64,000 bases of DNA from Lachnospiraceae bacterium. Its GTDB lineage: Bacteria; Bacillota; Clostridia; Lachnospirales; Lachnospiraceae. Shown here in pieces: positions 1 to 8,489 of this stretch (position 1 is the stretch's first letter; every line of letters starts with the position of its first letter). A program made the position numbers and the translations under genes. The stretch is from contig VSNM01000002.1 of assembly GCA_009774245.1 (NCBI GenBank), positions 62,001-126,000 of the forward strand, given 5' to 3'. The notes beneath the pieces are model-generated. The model saw nothing but the letters and a program-made list of their open reading frames with translations. It was not told where the DNA came from and searched no databases.

Positions 1-1455
1 TCACAATGAAAATTTATTCACGTCCTCGATCAGCATCTCAACCTTTCCTTCCAGATCCTCCACGATCTGACTGGAATCATCCACCATTCTCGCAAGCTCC
101 GTGGACATCGCCGAAGTCTCCTCCGCCACAGACGCGTTGTCCTGTGCCAGATCATTCAGCACGGAGAGCGTTCCCGTGACATTGGCACGCTGACTGTCAA
201 TCTCCTGTGTCATCGCATCAATGGATTGTACCGATGCAAAACAATTTACCAGCTCCTGATTCAGCTTCTCCATAATGTGCTGTGTCTCCATGAGGGAATT
301 GACCTGCAGCTCCACCGCCTCGTTGATCTCCTTCATCACGGTCACGGATTTCTCCGCATTGCCCTGCAATTCCAACACTGTCTTGCCGATCTCCTCCACC
401 GAATTTGTGGACTGGCTCGCCAGCTTTGCGATCTCATCCGCCACCACAGAAAATCCTTTTCCTGCCTCCCCGGCTCTCGCCGCCTCGATGCTTGCATTCA
501 GTGCCAGCAGGCTTGTCTGATCAGAGATCTCATTGATCAGGTTCGCCGCCACATGAATCTGCTCTACCGACTTGTTGGTGCTTGCAGTCTGCTCTTCCAT
601 GGCAGAGATGCTCATACGTGTCCTGCTGCTGATATCGAGCAGCTGTTTGAGCGTCTCCATAGACTGTTTGCTGATACGGTTCATCTCGTCTGCATTCCGG
701 TTCAGGCTTGTCACCTCTGTCCCGGTCTGATCGATCTGATCTGCCATCGTGACAACATTGCCGTTCGCCTCGTCTGTGGAGGAAGCCTGTTTCGTCACAT
801 TCTCCGCTATGGACTCCACCGCAACAGATACCTGCGAGATGGATTCCTTCATATTGTTAAAGGCTGTGTCAAAATTGCCAAGCGCATTGCCGACACCGTT
901 GGAAACCTCTGTGATCCCCTGCAGGAGCGCACGCATATTATCCTGCGCCTGATGCAGGGCATCCGCGGTCTGCCCGATCTCGTTTCTCGTCCGCACATCC
1001 ACATGCGTGGTCAGATTGCCCTCCGACAGCTTCTGCGCCAGCCCCTGGATCTTCTTTAACGGTGCGACAATCCTCTTGCCGACTACAAACGCCACGGCAA
1101 GCGCGATCAGAATGGCAAGGATAAACACAGCATTGGAGCGGATCAGGACACCCATGTATTCCCTGTCCAGCTCCTCTTTGACAATAGCCTTTGCAGCGTT
1201 CATATCATCCACATAATTTCCTGTGCAGACAGCCCAGCCCCACGGCTCAAACAGCTGCGAATACGCTATCTTAGGCGCTACTGTCACACCGTCCGACTTC
1301 GTGAAATAAAACTCGTTGTAACCGCCCTTGTCCGCACTGTTGCAGACACTGACCACCGACTGCGTGATCATGATGCCGTTCCGATCTTTGAGCTCCTTGC
1401 GGTTGTCGCCCTCCTGTTCTGTCAGAACCGCGTGCATCACCAGCACATAATCCAC
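1..1455 (-). pseudogene. Methyl-accepting chemotaxis protein, N-terminus missing
   Basis: The 484 readable residues hold the end of a periplasmic Cache-type sensor domain (about 1-95, ending in a conserved WGWAVCTGNYVDD stretch), one membrane helix (about 103-125), a HAMP linker and the long MA signalling coiled coil. The hairpin tip with EISDQTSLLALNASIEAARAG marks a chemoreceptor that acts on CheA/CheW. Intact relatives begin with a first membrane helix and a complete Cache domain, roughly 150 or more residues longer. Here the frame runs back only to a stop at 1468-1470, and the only starts are an internal GTG with no ribosome binding site. Directly at this point the DNA becomes the 3' end of an ECF sigma gene on the other strand. 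The true start has therefore been lost by rearrangement (or by an assembly join), and the product is probably not made or not targeted to the membrane. Confidence 0.85.
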
Positions 1456-1465
1456 GCCGTCGAGC
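1456..1465. other. Rearrangement junction between two broken genes
   Basis: The chemoreceptor coding frame (minus strand) and the sigma factor coding frame (plus strand) both become recognisable only up to this short stretch. Each gene has lost its 5' part. Two 3' fragments joined head to head at one point indicate a deletion or inversion breakpoint, or a chimeric assembly. I see no repeat or insertion sequence at the junction itself. Confidence 0.75.
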
Positions 1466-1642
1466 CTTCAGCCCAAGTACCGCACCGTCCTGTACCTGCG
1501 CTACTACGAGGAATATCAGGTGCAGGAAATCGCAGAGCTACTAGGCATCACGCCGAATCTCGTCTCCGCCAGACTATCGCGGGCAAAAAAGCTTATGAAG
1601 AAAAAATTTCGTTATCAAGATGAAGCAAGAACACAAGAATAA
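1456..1642 (+). pseudogene. ECF sigma factor, C-terminal remnant (region 4 only)
   Basis: Read in the frame beginning at 1463, the DNA encodes about 60 residues that are plainly sigma-70 region 4: LQPKYRTVLYLRYYEEYQVQ, then EIAELLGITPNLVSARLSRA and a lysine-rich tail, ending in TAA at 1640-1642. Region 2 and the linker are absent. The sequence is cut exactly where the truncated chemoreceptor on the minus strand begins. The fragment has no start codon or promoter of its own. The gene directly downstream is the kind of membrane anti-sigma protein that normally follows such a sigma gene, so this was a sigma/anti-sigma operon before the break. Confidence 0.88.
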
Positions 1643-1690
1643 TTTAAAAAGGATGGATTATCAAGATGAAACAAGAACAATTTAAAAACG
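1612..1690 (+). repeat. Imperfect tandem duplication across sigma end / anti-sigma start
   Basis: Bases 1612-1632 and 1658-1678 match at 20 of 21 positions (TTATCAAGATGAARCAAGAA core, 46-base offset). The flanking AATTTAAAAA follows in both copies after a short gap. The first copy encodes the last residues of the sigma remnant (YQDEARTQE). The second spans the start codon and first codons of the anti-sigma gene. A duplication that created the present sigma C-terminus or the present start context is the simplest reading. Confidence 0.7.
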
Positions 1691-2811
1691 TATGCCAACA
1701 CATTTACCTCACAGCACAGCAAAAAGATCGAATCTGGAAACAGATCGAGACAGCGTCCAACCGCATATCCATCAGAAAAAGAGCGCTTCTTCCGACACGC
1801 GCCGCCGTCTGCTTTGGCGCGCTCCTCATGTCAGGCATGACAGTCTTTGCCGCAAGCGAACTCTCCCTGATGGACAAACTGTCTGACGCCATAAACGTCC
1901 TGACGCAAAGCGAGAACCCCCCGACACCGGAACAGCAAAATCTGTATGAACAGTACGGTCAGGCGTTAGATTGTGAGATTGCATTAGAAAGCGGCACCCT
2001 GAGACTGGACGCAGCCCTGTACGACGAAAACAACCTGATTATCCCTTTCCGCTATCGCTTTCACTCCGATGTTGAGGGATACGAAGCGCTCACCGCCGGA
2101 ACTGATCTCAACCAGCAAGACCTGCGCACAACAGAGAGCCTCTATCATCTGGACACGAATGCCTTCCTCCGGCAAGTACGTTTCCGCACCCTACAGGACT
2201 CCATCCAGACAGACACAGGCAGCCTGTATCTCATGACAAATCCGGTTCTGTCTGAGGATGGAACGATTTCCGGCAGTTTTCTGGTCAGCACCAAGATGTC
2301 AAAATCTTTTGAACAGGGAACCGTGATTCAGCTTGTCAAAACGGCAGATCCAGACGCCACTGACCAGGCGGCGGAAAGCACTGACAAAAGCAGTCCGGCT
2401 GCGGACAAATCCGCTGAATTATATGCTGAATTTACACTCGGCAAGGCATTGAAGCAGCATGAACTGACGCTCGACGTGGACAACGCGGCTGCGTTAAAGG
2501 ATATGGGAGCATCTATTGAAAAAATGTCCCTCTCCCCCCTGTCCCTCTGCTACTCCGGGACAGGCACACACCCAGGAATCCTGACCGCCACCATAACGGT
2601 CGTATTAAAAGACGGACAAATCATCAAGAAATCCCCCAACGGCGGCGGATACACGATGAATGACACCAGTGAGGACGATGCCAGCTTTTCCTTTGCCGCC
2701 AGCATTTTTTTCGCAGAACCCATACTATTGGAGGAGGTTGCCGAAATCCATATCAGGAACAGTCAGGGCGCTGATATCCATATCCCAGTGGAGTACCGTC
2801 CAACCGAATAG
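1666..2811 (+). CDS. Membrane anti-sigma-like protein (DUF4179 type), partner sigma broken
   Basis: The 381-residue protein has a basic cytoplasmic N-terminus of about 45 residues, one membrane helix near 45-63 (AAVCFGALLMSGMTVFAAS) and a long extracytoplasmic C-terminal part rich in beta-type sequence. This layout is typical of the DUF4179-like proteins encoded just after ECF sigma genes in Clostridia, which are thought to hold the sigma factor at the membrane. GGATGG at 1651-1656 is the ribosome binding site for the ATG. A low-complexity Asp/Ser/Ala/Lys segment lies near residues 225-250. The upstream sigma gene is reduced to a remnant, so this regulator is an orphan here. It ends seven bases from the convergent diguanylate cyclase gene. 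The anti-sigma role is inferred from layout and position only. Confidence 0.7.
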   Translation: MKQEQFKNVCQHIYLTAQQKDRIWKQIETASNRISIRKRALLPTRAAVCFGALLMSGMTVFAASELSLMDKLSDAINVLTQSENPPTPEQQNLYEQYGQALDCEIALESGTLRLDAALYDENNLIIPFRYRFHSDVEGYEALTAGTDLNQQDLRTTESLYHLDTNAFLRQVRFRTLQDSIQTDTGSLYLMTNPVLSEDGTISGSFLVSTKMSKSFEQGTVIQLVKTADPDATDQAAESTDKSSPAADKSAELYAEFTLGKALKQHELTLDVDNAAALKDMGASIEKMSLSPLSLCYSGTGTHPGILTATITVVLKDGQIIKKSPNGGGYTMNDTSEDDASFSFAASIFFAEPILLEEVAEIHIRNSQGADIHIPVEYRPTE

Positions 2812-2818
2812 TGTTGCC

Positions 2819-4738
2819 TTACGCGCCCCCGTACCCTCCGTATACCCCTTTGGTATCCCGCTTCACCACATACAGCGCCTCGTCCGCACGGCCTAGCAGC
2901 TCCGCTATATCGGAACCGGCATCACCTGTCCACGCAAAGCCGGATGAGGCGCTGATTGTCCTTGTCTCAGTGTCCGACAGCGCGATCTGATTCTGCCTAA
3001 TCTTCTCGTAGAAGGCATCCATCTGCCCCTCGATTTCCTCCCTGCTCTGACAGCCATAGACCATCATGCAGAACTCATCGCCGGAGCGCCGCGCCGTCAG
3101 GAAGTGATCCGCGGGCATCGCACTCATAACCTTCGAAAAACTTTGCAGATAGCGATCCCCCGCATCGTGGCCAAACGTGTCATTGATCCCCTTAAAATAA
3201 TCCAAATCAATCATGACAAGCGCACAGACTTCGCCATCCGGCAACCGATGCAGACGCTCTGCTGCCAGCTGCTTAAAATGATCGAATTTGTACAACCCTG
3301 TGAGCGGATCGTGCGTATTCTCATAGCGCATCTGCCTTTTCTCCATGACATCTTTCGTGACATCGGTAATGACGCCCAGCTTTTTGCCCGCCGACTCTGA
3401 CATCTGGATTTTGACATACTTGTCATCGTGAATCTGGTAGACATTCGTCTCCCCCTCGATGGGATTGGCTGTAATCCGGCGGATATAGTTGTCAAACACG
3501 CCCGCGTTTTTGCCAAACTCCGCCACTGCCTGGTCAGAAATATCCAGCAGGGCGCCCATACCGGAAGTGACAAACACATGGTTTTTCCCGCTCTCATACT
3601 CAAACGCCGCCAGTGAAACCCTGCTGATCTCAATGATCGCTGATATTCTGGCAGAGATATTGATAATGCTTGTCACCATTGTATTGATTCCACGGCTCAG
3701 CTCCTCAAACTCGCGGTTGCCGCCCACGGACACCGTCGTGTCGAGATTGCCATTCGTGATCGCGGACAGATCTTCAATAATATGATGAATCCCATCGATT
3801 ACCCTGCGCCTGACCAGATAATTCAGCAGAAAAATGACCGCCAGTTCAATCAGAAACAGATAGACGCACGTGAGCACACTGTCAGAAAAAAGCTTTCGAA
3901 ACAAAGTCGCAGCAGGCAGCGCCGCACAGATCATGACATCCCCATACATCTGGCTCACAACATAGATCTTCCTGCCGTCCGCCCCTGTCTGGTACGCCCC
4001 TTTGACGCACTCCCGGAGCGCCGCAAGCTGATAGGAATCCGCACTAAAATCCTGATCGATATCCTCGGAATGCCCCAAGACAGTTCCCGTTTCACAGTCG
4101 ACCACAAAGAGCTCCTCGCCGGCATCCGTCGGAAATTTGGAAAAAATATAGTCGTATGTATTTCTCGACTGCGCCTCCATCAGCCTCTTGGGCTCGAAGC
4201 CGACCTGCACGAAGCCTCCCTTATTTTTCCTCGCCACACCGATATACTGCATGATCTTGCCCGCCGCCGCATTGGGCCGCGCCTCCTGAATCAGATAAGC
4301 GTCCTCATCGTCGCTCTCCAGAATCGCAAGAAAAGGGCGCGTCTGGTCATAGTCCGCCATATTCATGCCGATATACTCCGCGACGGACGCGGACGCGATA
4401 ATACCGTCCTCGTCGATGTAATGAAGCTCGTCCACATCCAAAAGTTTTGCCAGATACTGCATCTCGGACACGTCCATGACGACCTCCTCCTGCCTGTCCA
4501 GCACATAGGCTGCCGCCTTTGCCCTGGTGAAATAATCCTCGTTTAAGTTTTCATTCATCAGTTCAAGCTCTGTCTGGTTGCTCTCAAGCGTATGTATGAT
4601 CTGGTCTATTTTAATCTGAAACGTATTGAACTGCTGGTCTTCCAGCCGACGCCAGTTAATCAGAAAGTTAATCAAAAGAATCAGCATGATCGCCGTTGTC
4701 AAAATAATGACCATGTATTTCGTAAAAATTTTCTGCAT
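2819..4738 (-). CDS. Membrane diguanylate cyclase (Cache-HAMP-PAS-like-GGDEF)
   Basis: Makes the second messenger cyclic di-GMP from two GTP, presumably in response to an external signal. The 639 residues contain a first membrane helix (about 8-27), an extracytoplasmic double-Cache-like sensor, a second helix (about 285-308), a HAMP region with ITNGNLDTTV, a PAS-like segment around 365-465 and a GGDEF domain that starts at HDPLTGLYKFDHF. The active-site loop reads RRSGDEF, a permitted SGDEF variant. The metal-binding MIDLDYFKGINDTFGHDAGD segment is intact, so it should be active. I see no RxxD inhibitory site in front of the loop. The start ATG follows a GGGGGT site. The gene stands alone, and interspersed repeat copy A lies just upstream of it. 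Confidence 0.88.
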   Translation of the reverse strand: MQKIFTKYMVIILTTAIMLILLINFLINWRRLEDQQFNTFQIKIDQIIHTLESNQTELELMNENLNEDYFTRAKAAAYVLDRQEEVVMDVSEMQYLAKLLDVDELHYIDEDGIIASASVAEYIGMNMADYDQTRPFLAILESDDEDAYLIQEARPNAAAGKIMQYIGVARKNKGGFVQVGFEPKRLMEAQSRNTYDYIFSKFPTDAGEELFVVDCETGTVLGHSEDIDQDFSADSYQLAALRECVKGAYQTGADGRKIYVVSQMYGDVMICAALPAATLFRKLFSDSVLTCVYLFLIELAVIFLLNYLVRRRVIDGIHHIIEDLSAITNGNLDTTVSVGGNREFEELSRGINTMVTSIINISARISAIIEISRVSLAAFEYESGKNHVFVTSGMGALLDISDQAVAEFGKNAGVFDNYIRRITANPIEGETNVYQIHDDKYVKIQMSESAGKKLGVITDVTKDVMEKRQMRYENTHDPLTGLYKFDHFKQLAAERLHRLPDGEVCALVMIDLDYFKGINDTFGHDAGDRYLQSFSKVMSAMPADHFLTARRSGDEFCMMVYGCQSREEIEGQMDAFYEKIRQNQIALSDTETRTISASSGFAWTGDAGSDIAELLGRADEALYVVKRDTKGVYGGYGGA

Positions 4739-4767
4739 GGAACAGACACCCCCTGTATTGTATAGCC

Positions 4768-4889
4768 CATATGCAATCGAGTAGGGGAATGTCCTTCTCC
4801 ACTACTCGCGCGCCGGGCATCCATCAGCCAACCGATTTATCGGTTTGATGACATATTTCCTTATGTGAAAAACTTGCCCGTGTGCATAA
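4768..4889. repeat. Interspersed palindromic repeat, copy A
   Basis: This copy starts with CCCATATGCAATCGAGTAGG, continues through a hairpin formed by GAGTAGGGGA and TCCACTACTC, then CGCGCGCCG, a variable middle and TGTGAAAAACTT, and closes with CCCGTGTGCATAA. The same order of blocks recurs at about 8311, 13650 and (right part) 18356. The element is about 120 bases, non-coding here, and lies between the diguanylate cyclase gene and the ABC permease gene. Confidence 0.8.
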
Positions 4890-4890
4890 A

Positions 4891-4969
4891 TGAGGAATGC
4901 CCTGTTACAGACATTCCTCGACGGATGGTTAGAGGGGACTTCCTGTGTTCTCACAGTCCCTTTTTTATT
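4891..4969 (+). terminator. Hairpins ending in T-run, plus strand, no gene upstream
   Basis: GAGGAATG/CATTCCTC (about 4892-4919) forms one hairpin. A second hairpin (GGGACT at 4935-4940 with AGTCCC at 4955-4960, or CTGTG/CACAG stacked on GGGA/TCCC) is followed directly by TTTTTTATTA. This is a good Rho-independent terminator for a plus-strand transcript, yet both neighbouring genes are on the minus strand. The 4739-5034 gap otherwise holds only repeat copy A. It may end a small RNA or be left from a lost gene. Confidence 0.5.
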
Positions 4970-5034
4970 ATATCATGACCAGACGCACCGCGAGTGTCCA
5001 TTTCTTCGCATATCACACCCTTTATTTCGCAATT

Positions 5035-6255
5035 TCACCTTCCTGACACCTGATAATTTCTGTACGCATATTTTCCCGCGACCGCCGCTGCGGTGGCTGC
5101 CAGCAGATACAGAACCGGCACGATCTGCCAGGATTCCAGACAGTGCCCAAACACGGAAAGCATCCTGGTATCAAAGACGTATTCCGCATTGAGATACCGC
5201 CACGGCGCCCAATCCCAGAGCTGTGCGGGGATTCTGTACTGATAGGGAAGCTTAACCACCATACCCGCTATAATCACACCCACACCAAACGACAGCGTTG
5301 CGATATTGTTGTGCAGCACCTCCGACAACACCTGCACAAGTACGCTGACCACTATTGCCGTAAGGATCAGGATACCATATGCAGCCAGACACACCTGACC
5401 AATCGACAGATCATACGATGTCGTCCACAGATAAGAACAGAATCGCAGCGAGGTGTCAAACCCCTCCGCGCCGTAGATGGCAAAAGCAGCGCAGAACGTG
5501 AACGTGGACAACAGCAGCGCACCGATGCCCGACACGCTGACGCCCGCCGCCAGCTTTGTCCAGTAAACGACGCCCTTTCCCTTCGCGCTTGACAGAATCA
5601 ACTGGTCTGTCCTGCGCGCGTGCTCCTCCGTAAAAACGCTCGACATGCAGATGCAGACAAACAAGAGCACCAACAGACCGACCGTATTCAGACCATTGCT
5701 GATAATCTTGCGGTATCCCTCATGATAATAGTAAACCAGCGGCGTTTTTGTCCGTGCCTCCGCCTCCCTCCAATAGTTCTTTTCCGCATCGGACAGACGC
5801 AAATCCTGCCACTCCTTCTCGAGATTCTCCGCCCTTGCCGCATACAGCGCCCCCTCACTCGGAACCCACGCCTGCAGCTCGTCGATATCCCACTGCTGCG
5901 TCCACAGCCGGACTAAATTAGCGATGTCACTGTATGGGCGCGCATAGGTCTGGTACTCTGAAGTCAGCGTATAACGCTCCTCCCCGGCAGGTATCTTTCC
6001 GTATGCCGCCGCCATCTCCCCGAGCAGCTGCTGGTCAAGCGCCCTCCCTGACAGCGCTTTCCGGTATCCCTGGTCGACCTTGAACATATGGTAGTGCGTG
6101 TCAACCACCTCACCGTCCACATAATATTTCCCGGACAGGTCAGCGAGCGAAAACAACATGATACAGAACACGCAGACCAGAAACACGATCCAGACCAGTT
6201 TTCGGCTCAATATTTTTTTCACCTCATAGCGGTATAACGTCCCCGAATTATTCAT
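5035..6255 (-). CDS. ABC-2 type transporter permease
   Basis: Membrane subunit of the exporter whose ATPase is encoded just upstream. Of 406 residues, the first helix is at about 20-40. A large extracytoplasmic loop of about 150 residues, rich in Asp, Glu, Tyr and Trp, follows. Then come five further helices beginning near NGLNTVGLLVLLFVCICMSS, the usual ABC-2 layout. The ATG at 6253-6255 is preferred over an upstream GTG because AGGAGG sits at proper distance. It overlaps the end of the ATPase gene by eight bases (ATGAATAA), suggesting coupled translation. Substrate is unknown. In such sigma-linked operons it is often a toxic peptide or cell-envelope stress agent, which is inference only. 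Confidence 0.82.
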   Translation of the reverse strand: MNNSGTLYRYEVKKILSRKLVWIVFLVCVFCIMLFSLADLSGKYYVDGEVVDTHYHMFKVDQGYRKALSGRALDQQLLGEMAAAYGKIPAGEERYTLTSEYQTYARPYSDIANLVRLWTQQWDIDELQAWVPSEGALYAARAENLEKEWQDLRLSDAEKNYWREAEARTKTPLVYYYHEGYRKIISNGLNTVGLLVLLFVCICMSSVFTEEHARRTDQLILSSAKGKGVVYWTKLAAGVSVSGIGALLLSTFTFCAAFAIYGAEGFDTSLRFCSYLWTTSYDLSIGQVCLAAYGILILTAIVVSVLVQVLSEVLHNNIATLSFGVGVIIAGMVVKLPYQYRIPAQLWDWAPWRYLNAEYVFDTRMLSVFGHCLESWQIVPVLYLLAATAAAVAGKYAYRNYQVSGR

Positions 6256-6955
6256 GTGCACCCTCCTCCCCGAACTGTTCCAGATAAAACGTCTCCAAAT
6301 CCCCCTTTTCCTCGTCCCACTTCCCCTGATAGATGAGCTGTCCGTCCTTCATCATCAGCACCTCGTCCGCGATATGCTCCACGTCCGAGACGATATGTGT
6401 CGACAGGAGCACGATACTGTCCTTGCCCAGACTCTCGATTAATTTGCGGAAGCGCACCCGCTCCTTGGGATCGAGCCCCGCGGTCGGCTCGTCCAGAATC
6501 AGCAGCCGCGGATCGTTCAACAGCGCCTGCGCGATGCCAAGCCGCTGTTTCATGCCGCCCGAAAATGTCTTAATCTTCCTGCGCCCCGCGTCCTGCAGGG
6601 ACACCAGTTCGAGCAGCTCCTTTGCCCTGCGTTTCGCCTGTGACTTTGGAATGCCTTTGAGTGCAGCCAGATACAGCAGAAAATCCATCGCGCCAAACTC
6701 CGGGTAATACCCGAAATCCTGCGGCAGATACCCAAGAACGGCGCGATACGCCTCCTCACCCACATCAATGCCGTCATAGGCGATCGTCCCTCCCGTCGGC
6801 TTCAATATCCCGCAGATCATGCGCATCAGCGTAGTCTTACCCGCGCCGTTTGCCCCGAGCAGGCCGTAGACGCCCTTCTGCAGCTTTACCGAGACGCGGT
6901 CTACCGCAATCCGGTTCTGATACTGTTTCGTTACCCGGTCAATCACAAGTTCCAT
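6248..6955 (-). CDS. ABC transporter ATP-binding protein
   Basis: Cytoplasmic ATPase of 235 residues that powers the adjacent ABC-2 permease. Walker A GANGAGKTT is at 34-42, the Q-loop glutamine at 79, the signature FSGGMKQR at 131-138, Walker B LLILDEP at 151-157 and the switch histidine at 187, all intact. The VYGLLGANGAGKTTLMRMI form and the overall length fit the CcmA/NatA-like export ATPases of drug and bacteriocin-resistance type. GGAGG lies five to six bases before the ATG. It is the third gene of a four-gene unit led by an ECF sigma factor. Confidence 0.9.
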   Translation of the reverse strand: MELVIDRVTKQYQNRIAVDRVSVKLQKGVYGLLGANGAGKTTLMRMICGILKPTGGTIAYDGIDVGEEAYRAVLGYLPQDFGYYPEFGAMDFLLYLAALKGIPKSQAKRRAKELLELVSLQDAGRRKIKTFSGGMKQRLGIAQALLNDPRLLILDEPTAGLDPKERVRFRKLIESLGKDSIVLLSTHIVSDVEHIADEVLMMKDGQLIYQGKWDEEKGDLETFYLEQFGEEGAHE

Positions 6956-6980
6956 AAAAATCCTCCTTTTCTACAGTTCC

Positions 6981-7706
6981 TTATACCGCCTCTGTCTGTC
7001 TTACAATACCCACACACTGTCTCGCCGTACCGATCAGCAGCACCAGCAGCAAAAGCATGGTGGCTGTCCGCCACAGACCGTCCCCCGCCCGGCAATACTG
7101 AACAACACTGCCATGCAACGCCGTCACCGAAAAACTGATGCAGACCGCAATACCGGCGCAGATATAGACCGCCTCGCGCCCGCGGAGTCTGCGGACAACC
7201 GCAAGCCCTGCAAATGTCGTCAACAGATATGGCAGCAGCATGCAGGCGCCCCATGTAAGAACACCTGCTCCATGCAGCGCACCTTTCTCCTGCCGCCAGA
7301 TTCCGACCGACAGCAGAACGAGAATAAACAAGTTTTCTACGCCGAGAAGCCCCAATCTTGTCAGAACGACGCTCCTCAGAGAAAAACGCGTCGCCATCTC
7401 CAGCTCCGCCATCTCATAATTCTCTGAACGACCGCTCTCGGACACGACCGTCAGCGCCAGCAGCGGCATCAGCGCAGAAGCAATCCAGACGGTATCCGCA
7501 GGCAGCCCCGCCGCTCCCATCATGGACAGGATAAAAACAAGCGCCGAGACAAGCCACACCCATCTGCGGATATAGCCAAGCTGCGAGAGGACAAACGCGA
7601 AAACACTGGTCTTTGGCTGTTCCAATGTCCTTAGAAACGCCTTTTTGCGCACCGGCTGCGGTGCTTCAAACGCACGTTTTAACTCTTTTTTTAATGCCTG
7701 CCTCAT
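6981..7706 (-). CDS. Six-helix membrane protein, possible anti-sigma or transporter partner
   Basis: This 241-residue protein has a basic cytoplasmic head of about 50 residues (MRQALKKELKRAFEAPQPVR and on) and about six membrane helices. No catalytic motif is visible. Its ATG overlaps the stop of the ECF sigma gene (ATGA), and the ABC ATPase gene follows after 25 bases. This position, between an ECF sigma gene and its transporter, is where anti-sigma membrane proteins usually lie, so control of the sigma factor by the N-terminal head is a reasonable guess. It could equally be an accessory transporter subunit. Confidence 0.55.
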   Translation of the reverse strand: MRQALKKELKRAFEAPQPVRKKAFLRTLEQPKTSVFAFVLSQLGYIRRWVWLVSALVFILSMMGAAGLPADTVWIASALMPLLALTVVSESGRSENYEMAELEMATRFSLRSVVLTRLGLLGVENLFILVLLSVGIWRQEKGALHGAGVLTWGACMLLPYLLTTFAGLAVVRRLRGREAVYICAGIAVCISFSVTALHGSVVQYCRAGDGLWRTATMLLLLVLLIGTARQCVGIVRQTEAV

Positions 7707-8233
7707 TCGATTCCCTCCTTTTTCAAATTCTCCCTGAATTTCTTTGTCACCGCGAGCAGCCTGCGGCGCACGGCAAACCTGGAAAGTTCCATCAGCTGCG
7801 CCAGCGTCGAGACCGGCACCTCGTTCACATAGCGGAGCAGCAGCAATTCCTGCTCATCTGGCTCAAGCGCCGCCACCGCCGCCCTGACTGCAAAGTTGGT
7901 CAGCAGATGCTCGTCTGTGTTTTCCTGTGCAAAACTTTCGTTCCTGGCAATTTCCTGCGTGAACACACCCGCCGCTTCGTCGTCTGCTGCGCGCTGCGCC
8001 TCCTGCAGCCGGTCTCTGGAACGCCTCCGGTATTCGTCCACACACAGATTCCGCGCAATAGTATAGAGACACCTGAGCGCCTGCTCCGCCGTATTTCCCT
8101 GATACTTTTCGAGATAACGGAGAAATGTTTCCTGCGTGATATCCTCCGCCGTCTGTCTGCTGCGCAGGCGGAAATAACAGTAGCGGTATATTTTATCGTA
8201 TTGTTCCTCTATGTCAATGGACATGCCTGACAT
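7703..8233 (-). CDS. ECF-type RNA polymerase sigma factor
   Basis: The 176-residue protein has sigma region 2 at about 10-75 (YDKIYRYCYFRLRSRQTAED, ITQETFLRYLEKYQ, LYTIARNLCVDEYRRR) and region 4 at about 120-170 (LEPDEQELLLLRYVNEVPVS, LAQLMELSRFAVRRRLLAV). Region 4 is somewhat divergent: the usual EIA is replaced by TLAQ. The start ATG follows GGAGGTGTTTCTGGA. It leads the four-gene unit ending with the ABC permease and presumably controls that unit itself. Repeat copy B lies about 80 bases upstream, within the region where its promoter would be. Confidence 0.88.
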   Translation of the reverse strand: MSGMSIDIEEQYDKIYRYCYFRLRSRQTAEDITQETFLRYLEKYQGNTAEQALRCLYTIARNLCVDEYRRRSRDRLQEAQRAADDEAAGVFTQEIARNESFAQENTDEHLLTNFAVRAAVAALEPDEQELLLLRYVNEVPVSTLAQLMELSRFAVRRRLLAVTKKFRENLKKEGIE

Positions 8234-8310
8234 TCCAGAAACACCTCCCTCCTCTCATAAAGTATAACGGAACAGCGCCCTGATATGTGCGGCTGTATTT
8301 GAACTTTTTT

Positions 8311-8440
8311 GTGTGCCCGTATGCAATCGAGTAGGGGAATGTCCTTCTCCACTACTCGCCGTGCGCCGCCTTAGCTGCATACTTCTATGTGAAAAACTTC
8401 CACATATGGTTTTTCACATTTTGCACGGGGCTGCGCATAA
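8311..8440. repeat. Interspersed palindromic repeat, copy B
   Basis: Carries the same blocks as copy A: CCCGTATGCAATCGAGTAGG, the GAGTAGGGGA hairpin, ACTACTCGC, CGCCG, a variable centre and ATGTGAAAAACTT. It then has an extra inverted segment (ATGTGAAAAAC with GTTTTTCACAT) before the closing CACGGGGCTGCGCATAA. It fills most of the 256-base gap between the sigma gene and the aspartic protease gene. Nothing in it looks coding. Confidence 0.8.
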
Positions 8441-8463
8441 AAAAACGGGGGAACATTCCCCCC
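8439..8463 (-). terminator. Rho-independent terminator after the aspartic protease gene
   Basis: On the minus strand GGGGGAA (8462-8456) pairs with TTCCCCC (8453-8447) over a two-base loop, followed by a run of seven T (8445-8439). It lies 27 bases past the stop of the protease gene and joins the outer end of repeat copy B. Confidence 0.8.
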
Positions 8464-8489
8464 ACTACTGTCAACTGTTGTCTATAAAC

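Noticed and set aside
3211..3633. 140-codon open frame inside the diguanylate cyclase gene on the same strand
   Set aside because: It is another reading frame of the same DNA, and the long frame has all GGDEF motifs.
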